From the NCBI GenBank assembly GCA_035772405.1, contig JAYKKM010000309.1, forward strand, positions 203,501 through 267,500: a DNA stretch of 64,000 bases. The letters are read 5' to 3'. Positions 22,495 to 31,644 of this stretch are shown piece by piece; within the stretch, counting starts at the first letter, position 1, and each line of letters begins with the position of its first letter. The position numbers and the translations under genes were made by a program. Below the pieces are notes generated by a model. It searched no databases and had not been told where the DNA came from. It was given only the letters and a program-made list of their open reading frames with translations. This stretch comes from Chrysogorgia sp. JL179-B06. Taxonomy: Eukaryota > Cnidaria > Anthozoa > Scleralcyonacea > Chrysogorgiidae.

Positions 22495-22730
22495 TTATTT
22501 TTAACAATTCATCGCTCAGAATTATGAAAGTGCAACCGAACCACAGCATTAGCATGCTTCTAGTGTGGCAGAGGAAGCTACGACCATTATAAAATTAAAT
22601 GTAAAATGTTATGCTGTTATAATGATGAAACGCATCATGATTTGTGTTCAAACAGCATATTTTATTTTTAATAATTCAGCACTTAGAATTACGAAAGTGC
22701 AACAAAACACAGTATTAGCATGCTTCTGAG
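22495..22730. repeat. Pair of about 70-bp direct repeats
   Basis: ATTTTATTTTTAACAATTCA followed by AGAATTATGAAAGTGCAAC and TTAGCATGCTTCT near 22,495-22,565 recurs in slightly changed form at 22,659-22,730. A related pair (GCGTCATGGTTTGTGTTCAA and GCATCATGATTTGTGTTCAA) lies at 21,888 and 22,632, so a unit of roughly 740 bp may have been duplicated. Confidence 0.55.
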
Positions 22731-22872
22731 CAACAACGAAAAATCAACACCTTTAGGCACTATAGATACCAAAAAATTTCAGACCTTTCAGACCAAAAAA
22801 TTTCAGACCATGATACGTGTCACGCTCTAAAAATAGTTATATAATATCATTTGGCTACAAACTCGCTCAATG

Positions 22873-23515
22873 CAAAAATAATGTGACAAGATGACAGATC
22901 TATCATCTATTCTGATCTATTGTGCTTTTCACTGCTCGAGATTAATTTCATACGCAAAGTACTGCCAGAAGCTACACTATAATTTCGAGAAGAACGGCAC
23001 AGATTATTAAAAGAACGGCATCGAGACGACGATAAAATAACTAATTACATGAGCTATCTGAGTTCACTTAATGCATGCAAAATAATGTGACAAGATGACA
23101 GATCTACTGTAATGATCTATTCTGATCTATTATTGTCTTTTCGTGGCTCGAGATCAACTTCATAGTTCATACGCAGAGGCTACAGTATTATCTCGAGGAG
23201 AACGGCAGAGATTATTGAAAGAACGCCATTCAATATACGTAATACGGCGTCTACGAGACGACGATAACATTAATTATGCCGAATTACATATTGAGCTATC
23301 TGCGTACTAGCGCTGTCCATGCAAACAAATGTGACAAGATGACACATCTATTCCGATCTATTGTGCTCCTCACAAACATGTTTTTACGGCTCGAGATTAA
23401 CTTCATATAAAGTACTGCCAGAAGCTACAGTAATCTCAAGGAGAACGGCAGAGATTATTAAAAGAACGCCGTTGACGAGACGACGATAAATTAATTATGT
23501 CGAATTACATCCTTA
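22873..23515. repeat. Three-copy tandem repeat, about 190-240 bp per unit
   Basis: Each unit begins AATGTGACAAGATGACA and contains GGCTCGAGAT or CTGCTCGAGAT, AGAACGGCA-GAGATTATT and GAGACGACGATAA. Units start near 22,880, 23,085 and 23,328; indels of up to 40 bases separate them. Confidence 0.75.
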
Positions 23516-24735
23516 ACGCTATACCACCTAAACATGCGATACAGCAACAGAATTGCAAAATATTAACGAGATTTTTTTGCGACATGAGAATATTGCGTGG
23601 CAAGTTGAAATCTTTCAACTTTGAAATCTTGAAATCTTTCGCCAAAATAAGTCCATTATAGGCTGGATTTTCACTTGGCGATAGATGTCGCGCGAGCGAC
23701 TTTTTTTCTAGTCTGTCTTATATTAGCTATCAACTGGGACTAATTAGTATCTAGGAATCTATTGAATTGTGCATATTTTTGTCGCATCGTGTAAACGCGT
23801 CTTCACTCACGTTGATTAATATGTGTAACGTGCCGCCAAGGCATTGTATAAGTTTTTGATACGGGATCAAAAACTTGCCACTCTTTATCAATACAATTAT
23901 TATATCGTGAATACAGAGAAGACGTTGGGTTATCACGAGTCCCGGCCTCCCTACATCCAAAATTCAGGACGATAGTGAAAAATATCCGATAACTCAATAT
24001 ATTACATAGGCGGATGGCCCGATTTATCTTGCAACACTATTTAGTATTGCCACATAAATCGGCGTGTGTAAACCTTGGGTTATTACAAAGATAGATCTAC
24101 GGTCATCCAGTACTAAATCTACTGCTAGTTTAGAATTAGTTTTTGTTTCTTTAACGTTGTTTTGTTAGTTTTCATGTTCATAACTATCTATTTCCACACC
24201 GTTTTTATTAAATAAAACTTCTGCCGAAGGAAGCGTCACTATAAAGTTCCGTTTCGCTTGACTTCCTGGCGTCCTGCCACATTTAAATTTGGCGTTTCTT
24301 CGCAATCAACATTTTAACGGAATTCCTCGCACAATTTGCTGTATGTATTGAAAAGGTCTGTAGACATGTGTTCGCATTTCAGTCACTCATCCACTGATAC
24401 AATTATTGCTGTCTGCTTTTACGCAATATAAAACACTCCGACACTCAAATTTACTATACTCTATAGCTTCCTTTAGCTTTCGTCTAAAGAAAAACACATA
24501 CGCTTTCAAACTGTAGAGGAATTATCTAAACAACGTTCCAGTGACTTTTTAAAATGTTTTTATTCTTGCAAATAAGCTCCGCAGAAATTATGGATGTGAA
24601 CGTGCGACGTTTATTTGAGAGCGCTGAGAGCGCGGCGATTATTTGACATTAGCGCTAAATCGAGTACTATTCAATAATTAAACGTGTACCGACGTTTCAC
24701 GACAAGGAACTTCGGTTCTGCGTCTGTTACCCTCC
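23516..24735. other. Transposon interior, nothing recognised
   Basis: No open frame of note and no clear repeat. The minus-strand frames at 23751-23997 have no known motif. Confidence 0.35.
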
Positions 24736-24910
24736 CGGACGCAAGACGGACGCAAGACGGACGCTAGACGAACGCAAGACGGACGCTAGACGAACGCAAG
24801 ACGGACGCTAGACGAACGCAAGACGGACGCTAGACGAACGCAAGACGGACGCTAGACGAACGCAAGACGGACGCTAGACGGACGCTAGACGAACGCAAGA
24901 CGGACGCAGA
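24736..24910. repeat. Right subterminal array of 11-bp repeats
   Basis: About sixteen units of TAGACGGACGC, AAGACGGACGC and TAGACGAACGC, the reverse complement of the left array, end some 30 bases from the right terminus. Two variants tend to alternate, so the array has a 22-bp higher-order period in places. Confidence 0.85.
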
Positions 24911-24941
24911 CGCAGTGAGAGGTTATTTCTTAGCAGTACTG

Positions 24942-25591
24942 TATCTAAAGCATTCGATACGGCGGTTGGTTTTTGTTTCAAAAACTTACCTTAGCTGGTT
25001 TCTCTGATGAATCTACTAGTTGGTTCAAATCTTACCTATCAAACAGAAGCCAAGTGACCACTTTGTCAAATGCCTTCTCTCTCAAACCTATTTCTGTTGG
25101 CGTTCCCCAAGTAAGCATTTTAGGACCGTTGCTTTTTCTCATTTATATCAATGGTTTATCAACCTGTATTAATTACTGCAATATTTCTCTATACGCTGAT
25201 GATACAGTTGTTTACTATTCCTCTAACAATGCCCACGATATTGAAGAAAAGCTTAATTCTGACCTTGAACGATTATGTGGTTGGTTTAACGCCAACCTTC
25301 TTACACTAAATGTTTCTAAATGTAAATTAGTAATATACGGCAGCACTCGCAAACTTTCGAATTTTAGTCATGTTTCAGTAAAAGCGTATGACCAACCATT
25401 TGAGAGAACCGATTCATTTAAACGCTTAGGAGTAACAATAAATCAAAACATGTGCTGGTCAGACCATATTGATTCCATTTGCAAGAAAGTAAATCAACGC
25501 CTTGGCATCATCCGTCGTGTGAAACACTTACTACCTCTCCATGCTGGACTCACCCTTTACAACAGCCTTGTACTTCCTTTATTTGATTACT
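24942..25591 (+). pseudogene. LINE-A reverse transcriptase, second half
   Basis: The piece resumes with the SKAFDTA block and is open from 24,973 to 25,608. It has FSDESTSWFKSYLSNRSQ, GVPQVSILGPLLFLIYING, the catalytic ISLYADDTVVYY, then LNVSKCKLVIYG and the thumb FKRLGVTINQNMCWSDHI. Relative to the usual GVPQGS motif, Gly is Val here. The end, LVLPLFDY, is cut by the hairpin repeat. This part of the gene is well preserved. Confidence 0.87.
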
Positions 25592-26188
25592 TAACAATTA
25601 GTCACTGAAGTCGAGGTGACTATCGTTGAATATTTACCGAACCGCGAAGCGGCGAGGTAAATATAACGATAATCACCGAGACTGAGGTGACTAATTGTTT
25701 TAGTATAATTTCAGGCTTGAACTGAATATTCAATTGAGAAGTTTTAAATAGACAGTTTGAACTGTGTTATGCTCGATGTTTTCTTACGCTTGACAGCTTT
25801 CAAAAACACACTACGATCAAAACGGACGCACAAATACAAATAATTATACGATAAACAACTTCCTTACCCTTAGACAGTTCTATCTTGAGAGAAACCTGAT
25901 ATATACAATGTCTTTATGCTACGTTTTTGAGCCTTTTCGACGATTTTTTAGTTATAATAATATAGTCGCCATTTTGAAAAAAAATTCGTCGTGTTTTAGA
26001 AACCATACATCAAAATGATGATTCCGAGAGGGGACTGGAACGAATAAATATAGTCTGGTTACAAAAAACACTTTTTCAAGTATGATTTCTAGTAAAGTGA
26101 TAGTCACCGCGCTACGCGGTGACTATCGTCTCAGATTTACTGGCCAGTCAGCCAATCAGAGCTCGTTTAAGCTCAGAAATTATACTAA
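25592..26188. mobile_element. Hairpin-bearing repeat, about 597 bp (copy 1)
   Basis: It has a left hairpin (GTCACTGAAGTCGAGGTGAC, then ATTTACC...GGTAAAT, to GAGGTGACTAATTG), an internal TTTTAGTATAATTTC whose inverse GAAATTATACTAAA is the right end, and a second short hairpin (GATAGTCACCGCG-CTACG-CGGTGACTATC) near 26,097. No target duplication is evident. A second copy is at 62,198-62,747. It is non-coding; the superfamily is unknown. Confidence 0.72.
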
Positions 26189-26760
26189 AGTGACATAGTG
26201 TGGGGAGACAAAAATAATTCCACACTCATGGAACGCCTACAAGTTCAACAGAACAATGCCGCCAGACTTATCCTCGATCTTCCTAACTACGCCTCTGCTA
26301 CTATGTCATTAAAATCTCTTAACTGTAAACCATTATCTCTTCGTCGTCGTTACCGTCGTTGTCTCTCAATTTTTAAGCATGTCAACCATATCGCAGACTT
26401 TGATTTTGAACTTCTGAAGACTTCCAACATTCACCACTGCAACACACGTCGGCGAGACAATTTTCATCTACCGCGACCACGTACCAACTGGGGTAAACAG
26501 CAAATGAAGTATCATTCTGTGTGCGATTGGAATTTATTGTCAACCGACCTAAGGGAATCCTCAAGTTTAGAATATTTTAAAACAAACTTAAAGAAACTAT
26601 TCTAACCACATCAATTTCAAATTACTTTATTTGTTTGAGCGTAACGTTTCTCTTCTTATAGTTTTATAATCTATCATGTATTTACATTACTTATATATTT
26701 ACGACAGGACCTACCTGAAAACCACCATTGGTGAGCGGAGCATCCTGTATAAATATTAAA
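26189..26760 (+). pseudogene. LINE-A C-terminal region and 3' end
   Basis: The frame at 26198-26605 gives QVQQNNAARLILDLPNYASA, then LSLRRRYRRCLSIFKHVNH and a C-terminus LEYFKTNLKKLF with a TAA. This is the conserved tail that follows the RT thumb in CR1/L2-like LINEs. About 150 bases of 3' UTR follow, ending in an AT-rich TATAAATATTAAATTAAAT tail near 26,760. Confidence 0.8.
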
Positions 26761-27740
26761 TTAAATAAAAGTAAAAATTAAAAAATGTTGGTAAAAAGAC
26801 TTGACTAGAAAAATCTAGTCTTCCTATACATTTTTAAATTATTTTTTTTAAAAATTAAAATTAAAATCTTTTTCTGTCAAGGTAAAAAACTATATATTAG
26901 CACAATGTCATAATTAAGGAATATGGTCATCAGGGATTTATACATACAATCCTGGCCAAAATTCATTCGAACATCTCCGTACAAACGATGGTAATCAGAA
27001 AAACGCCATCCCCCTCTGCCCCCGGACTAATGTTGGTTTAAGAATCTCTCCAAACCTTCATAATATATTGTTGTAAACTAGACTATTGTAGTTTGTAGAC
27101 TATTGTATAATGCTCCTAATACGTCTTTTATTATTATTATTATTAAAAAGTGAAATGGGGATGTCCGGATTAACTGTAAGCCAGTTGTCCCAGTGATTTT
27201 GGCCAGGATTGTAGATGGAATTTGTATATGTTCGTTTCCTACTTTTGTGTCAGCGATTGATTGTCACGCTTCAAGAAAGGTTCCCTTTTGCCAATTATTC
27301 TCATTGTCTAAAAAATTCAAATCGGCTACCAAAAATACCTTCCTTCATGTCTTCCTTCGACAACACAACCTCATACCCAGAGCCTGCATTCCTTTTGGCC
27401 TGCGTGAAACTCGTCATTTGATTGGTCGATGCTGAGATCTCGCACCAGTTTCTTTAGGTGCTATTGATAGCGAAGTTTGCATTATCGAATCGCGGTAAAT
27501 AAACAGTTCTTTCAGAACTATGGCTGCTAAAGATTTATTCGAACCTGTAACACATAATTATACACGACAGACCCAAAATACAAATGAACACGTGAAATAA
27601 TTCAAAACAGCAAAAATCCCGACAAGTTAAAACTTAAAACTATTATTATTCTCTTTTCGTCGAAACAAACATCCATCGTCTGACTTGTCTCGTAATTATT
27701 CGCAGTTTCGCCTCAGAACTTTAAAATTATATTAGAGACG
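26761..27740. other. Unassigned, with an ATT microsatellite
   Basis: A (TTA)n tract is at 27,128-27,146. Frames at 27193-27435 show no known protein. Confidence 0.4.
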
Positions 27741-27910
27741 CGATCGTCAAGCTCGTATCCTCAGAAAAATTATTCTGATTCCCCGACAGGAATCGAACCT
27801 TAAACCTTCTGATTGCCGGTGAGACGCTCTAACCATTGAGCCACCGAGACAGGTTCGATTCCTGTCCGTGACTCAGAATCATTTTTCTGAGGATATGAGC
27901 TTGACGATCG
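27741..27910. repeat. Inverted pair of tRNA-derived SINE heads
   Basis: About 60 bases at 27,741-27,800 (CGATCGTCAAGCTCGTATCC start) are repeated inverted at 27,851-27,910. Both arms contain a perfect B-box, GGTTCGATTCC (minus strand in the left arm, plus strand in the right). Between them the minus strand completes a tRNA-like body. Confidence 0.72.
27781..27850 (-). pseudogene. tRNA-like sequence (SINE head or tRNA pseudogene)
   Basis: On the minus strand there is an A-box-like TGGCTCAATGGTTAGAGC and, about 35 bases later, the B-box GGTTCGATTCC. The acceptor and T stems pair poorly and one anticodon-stem pair is lost, so I call it a tRNA-derived repeat rather than a tRNA gene. Confidence 0.55.
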
Positions 27911-28198
27911 TCCATGTATCGTCTGTCTACTCCAAGCTCTCCCACATTTACTACAGCAGTGTGTATATTAACAGTAAGAAATTATAGGGAACTTGGAACC
28001 GGAGGACTGGGAACGAAAGACCCAATTTTGAGGACTTTTTCATTGGAGTTCCCCAGAGCCTCTGTTTCTTGTCGCAGGCCAAAAGGAACGCAGGCTCTGG
28101 GTACGATATTGTCGACAATGTGGGCACAAGAATGGAACCACTGAGACCAATTAACCGTGAGGGAACTGGTACTAGAAAATAAATATGCTCACTCAGTC

Positions 28199-28247
28199 AC
28201 TAACCCTAACATAACCCTAATCCTAACATAACCCTAATCCTAACACT
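28199..28247. repeat. CCCTAA-rich short repeat
   Basis: TAACCCTAACATAACCCTAA and TCCTAACATAACCCTAATCC repeat with ATA interruptions. It is telomere-like in composition but short and imperfect. Confidence 0.55.
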
Positions 28248-28733
28248 ACATGACATGCGTATCCTAACATCCATCGTGTACTCTTTACATGGTTACTAAT
28301 GGGAGAATCGTCTGTATTTGTTTGGGGGCCGTAGTAACTGGCATTAGCTGTTGAAGTCACCCTGCCTATTATTATAATGTTTGTAAATCATGTTTGTAAT
28401 ATGTACATCATGGCAAAGCTAATAAATAAAATAGAATATCTGTTAATTCATTTGGTCGTACAGTGGAACCCCGCCTTACGGCCACCTCGTTAATACGCCT
28501 CGTTAATACGGTCACCTCGTTATTACGGCCACTTGTTTTGTCCAGGCAAAACGGCAGTGCATTTCCTTATAAAAATACCCCGTTAATACGGCCAACGGCC
28601 ACATTGTAAAATCCCAACGTTAACAATCACCACGTTTATATTATACGGCCACTCCAACGAAACATGCATTCTAAAATCTAAAAGACAAGTGAGTAAGTGA
28701 CAAACGGAAATATATCTTGAGACAAAAGACTTA

Positions 28734-29317
28734 AGCCGGTTTTCCACTTCACCATTTCGCTCGCTGCTAGAGAAATATTTCGCCGATGACATCATTTTTT
28801 CCCGTTTTCATTGATCGACAACTGAAAAAAATGATGTCATTGTGGAAATATTTCGCTAGCGGCGAGGCAAATGTCGAAACCGTAGACGGTCGGACACCTC
28901 ATTGATGGAACACACCTCAGGTGGAGGCTATTTCAGAGTACGGTAGACCACCAAACCCAACCCCAACACAACAAAGATCCTAACCAGGGTTGTCAGCAGA
29001 TCTGAGCCCGAAGTAGCCAAATTCAAGATCAAAAGAAGCCAAAAAAAGCCAAACTGAAACCCAATCTCCTACCTAGAGGATCGCGCCTAAGGTAGCTGAA
29101 TTACGTAATTCTTAAGCGTAATGGCATGATAGAAGAACTCAGAAATCTGTTTATTACATCTTTAAATAAGAAGAAATTTTGATGAAATCTATATAAAAGG
29201 AAAATAACTTTATTATTTGACAACATTTCGATATTTTACACTCTTAATGAGGTGTCCGACCGTCTACGGTTTCGAAATTGGCAGCGGCGAGCGAAATGGT
29301 GAAGTGGAAAACCGGCT
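28734..29317. mobile_element. Middle nested MITE with TTA target duplication
   Basis: The left arm AGCCGGTTTTCCACTTCACC and its inverted copy end at 29,317. TTA lies on both sides (28731-28733 and 29318-29320), as for PIF/Harbinger. A further palindrome inside (AATGATGTCAT words near 28,790 and 28,831) adds a hairpin. It sits within the pogo-like MITE and is interrupted by a third element. Confidence 0.78.
28873..29275. mobile_element. Innermost nested MITE
   Basis: TCGAAACCGTAGACGGTCGG followed by ACACCTCATT at the left is matched by its exact inverse at about 29,245-29,275, giving some 30-bp terminal repeats. A target duplication cannot be separated from the symmetric TCGA at both ends. 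Confidence 0.72.
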
Positions 29318-29569
29318 TTACACCTCCAGACTTAATTTTAATTGAAAGAGTCTGTAACATGTCATGTAATAAAGTTTCAGATAAGCAGCAGAGTTCTCAA
29401 TATGGTTTACTTTTCTTACTATTTCCTTCTTGCTTTGTGTGTCTTTTTCTTATTTCATTTCTTACCTTATAACAGCCATATTTTTAACAGCCATCAAATT
29501 TGACCCTTCCCCGTTAATACGGCCAAATTGTTATGGCGCGTTGGTTACCGTATTAACGGGGTTCCACTG

Positions 29570-30141
29570 TAATCGTATTTGTGAACGTTCGTGTATATGT
29601 GTATAGATTTGCGTTTGACTCAGTGTCTCGCGTCCAAATTTGACGAATGTTAACCGTGTAACGGTTACATGTTAACCGTGTAACGGTTACGGAAACGAGA
29701 AGTTAGAATTCTCGTCATTCTAACTGCTGTAGACACACATGCACCTATTGGATGCCTATTTTTTATCCTGTATGTCGCACTTGTCATTAAGATATTTAAG
29801 TTGCCACCGAAATTGGGCAAACCGCGCATGTCCGGTTTATCCATGAATTTTACTCCTTAAATATTTCATAATCTCATTCGTTTATTCTTCATTAATGTTT
29901 GCAATTTTGTTAATATTTCTGATACGTTTAGGCGAAATTTAATAGAAGACTATTTAAAACAAGAAAAAATAGAAAGGGGTTTGAAAATCGAAACCTGAAG
30001 ATTTCATCATCAGTCGCTTCTTTGGTGAGCATCTTGGTTGGTTGGTTGGAAAATGGTGATGATCATCGTTGATAATTAATTAGATTCGTAATTAATGCAC
30101 GCAACAGCGAGTTTGCCTAAATTTTTTTTGGGAGCGCCAAC
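29570..30141. other. Spacer with a palindromic tandem pair
   Basis: TGTTAACCGTGTAACGGTTAC is repeated twice at about 29,649-29,690, each unit nearly palindromic. The rest is unassigned. Confidence 0.45.
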
Positions 30142-30775
30142 ATGGCTGCCAGACCTGTTATCTGGTTCTTTATATTTTATTTACTATTGCCTCTAACTTG
30201 CACTAATAATGTATTACGGAAACACAAAATGTACGTTCCTAACGACCTGAATTATCTTCAGGCTGGTGAGTCATCCACTGGTATGTTTATGGTTTCGATT
30301 AATCTGCAATTTATTAATCTTCATGTACGTGTGAGACGAAGAGAACTTGCATCTCATTATTATTCTCGGCTTCCATCATCCAAATCCCGGTTTGCTTGGC
30401 ATTGTTTGCTTGGCCTTTGTAAAAGATCTCACTGTTCATGTCGATGTATCTAGAAATCCTGGTCCAGTTAAGTCCGCTTCGAACTGTCTTGAACCTGAGA
30501 ATTCAAGCGGTAGTTCGTCATGGATTACCGCTCACAAGCTAAGTTATTCAAGAACAAAGTTGTTTTCTCTTAAACGACATCCAACTCAATTATCCCTGAG
30601 ACTGCCGCTCAGCTGAAGTTCCTTGACCTGTTTAAATTTCGTGGTACTCGTGCTGGTCGCCAATCTGCACAATACAGGAACATCGATGCGCTGAAGCCTT
30701 CGCACTCTCGCTACTTGCCAGTTCGACCCTTTTCGCGCAGAACTGCTAATTTTACAAATTTAATTCACGTGGTAC
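30142..30775 (+). pseudogene. LINE-B N-terminal leader with degenerate 2A-like motif
   Basis: An ATG at 30142 opens a frame with a strongly hydrophobic start (IWFFIFYLLLPLTC). After a frame change the 30347-30616 frame reads hydrophobic LLGIVCLAFVKD and then DVSRNPGP (30443-30466), which keeps the NPGP core of 2A peptides but has Ser for the usual Glu. Beyond it, FRGTRAGRQ near 30,640 resembles the basic linker before the endonuclease in 2A-bearing LINEs. The LTR element interrupts this linker. Confidence 0.65.
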
Positions 30776-31458
30776 TGTAACATGGTATCATATACCATGT
30801 AATATATTATATAATTATAAGACCTTAGTTAACCTTCCTCGTATGAATAAGCAAATACTTATTTTCCCACAAACGTGTAAACAGACATGAATCAGCATAG
30901 AGATTAAACAACCACAGGAAAACGCCTAGTTCCACAAACGCGTAAACGGACATGAATCGGCACAGCGTTGGTGGTTTTGTGGTTGCTAGAACTTGTTTTC
31001 ACATACTGTATTGCGTAGAGGAAATTCATCATAGTTTAGGAATTCTTCCTCTACCATGTATTATAAAAGCTGAGCACAATAGAGTATAGGAGGAGAAGAT
31101 TCAGAGGTATCACGAAAGCCAGTTAGGCTGAAGTGAATCACGAAAGCCAGTTAGGCTGGAGTATTGCAGAGATTGAAGAAACTGAACATCTATTAATCAA
31201 AGAATCACAAAGTTAAAGAACGAAGAAGATACCAAGACCAAAGTTGTGCTCAGTCAGAAATAAAGAGATAAGTTGAACAAAATAGGAAAGTTGTTATTAA
31301 CATTATAGAAATACATATATTTGAAGTATTAATAAATATTGTAAAAGGTAATTGGTTTCACGCTATATAGTGTTACGAGGAGAATATTATTGAACCCAAA
31401 ACTAGAGTCTACAAATAATTATAAACAAACAGTCGACGCATATCTCCTCCCCGTAACA
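30776..31458 (+). repeat. 5' LTR
   Basis: It starts TGTAACATGGTATCATATAC and ends CTCCCCGTAACA. It contains a short tandem pair around ATCACGAAAGCCAGTTAGGC (about 31,108-31,160) and a TATTATAAAAGC box near 31,060 that may be the promoter TATA. Confidence 0.9.
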
Positions 31459-31460
31459 AT

Positions 31461-31478
31461 TGGGGGCTCAGACGGGAA
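31461..31478 (+). promoter_or_regulatory. Primer-binding site, tRNA-Pro-like
   Basis: TGGGGGCTCAGACGGGAA begins two bases after the 5' LTR. The first nine bases match the tRNA-Pro primer site used by several retroelements; the tRNA assignment beyond these is inference. Confidence 0.65.
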
Positions 31479-31644
31479 CCTTCGTTGTAACAATTTGATC
31501 CGAAAGTAAGAAACAAAAAAAAAAGGCGGCGAGAAGAAACTAAATCGAAAAGTCATTTCATTCATAAGATATTAATCGGAATTTGAAAAATACTGTCGGC
31601 GTAAGTGTTAGTACACAGTGTGAAACCAGATACCTTAATTAAAC

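Larger units (their letters stand above)
13724..24941 (+). mobile_element. Giant (11.2 kb) Tc1/mariner-like transposon with cargo
   Basis: The left end is CAGTACTGCTAAGAAATAAC and the right end is its inverted copy, each followed by an array of 11-bp repeats. TA flanks both ends (13722-13723 and 24942-24943), and removing the element with one TA restores the LINE-A RT block across the site. Inside are a three-exon DD34E transposase (14033-17612, plus strand), a BEN-like gene on the minus strand (20206-21015), three or more nested MITEs in the introns, and tandem repeats. Tc1-like elements are usually 1.3-2 kb, so this is very large. It could instead be a smaller element inflated by nested insertions; the interior from 17.6 to 24.7 kb is only partly explained. 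Confidence 0.78.
8681..26760 (+). mobile_element. LINE-A, CR1/L2-like APE LINE split into four pieces
   Basis: The pieces are 8681-9771 (2A leader, APE endonuclease, linker), 13090-13723 (RT fingers and palm), 24942-25591 (RT with YADD, thumb) and 26189-26760 (C-terminus and 3' UTR). The reading sense resumes correctly at each junction: an R2-like LINE with 19-bp target duplications sits in gap 1, an 11.2-kb TA-flanked transposon in gap 2 and a hairpin repeat in gap 3. Frames are broken in most pieces, so the copy is inactive. CR1/L2 affinity rests on the endonuclease start VAHLNIRSINGK, the RT blocks and the C-terminal RAARLILDL-type region. Confidence 0.85.
28461..29569. mobile_element. Outer MITE: pogo/Tigger-like ends with TA target
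   Basis: The ends are CAGTGGAACCCCG and, inverted, the same 13 bases (CGGGGTTCCACTG), with TA on both sides (28459-28460 and 29570-29571). Subterminal words such as GTTAATACGG repeat. The CAGTGGAACC terminus is typical of pogo/Tigger non-autonomous elements. Another element is inserted inside it at 28,734. Confidence 0.82.

Noticed and set aside
27781..27850. Functional tRNA gene
   Set aside because: A and B boxes are good, but the acceptor and T stems do not pair well and the sequence sits in an inverted repeat.
28199..28247. Telomere sequence
   Set aside because: CCCTAA-like words are short and interrupted, and similar short runs occur near 2,659, 14,800 and 54,527. These are internal low-complexity pieces, not a chromosome end.
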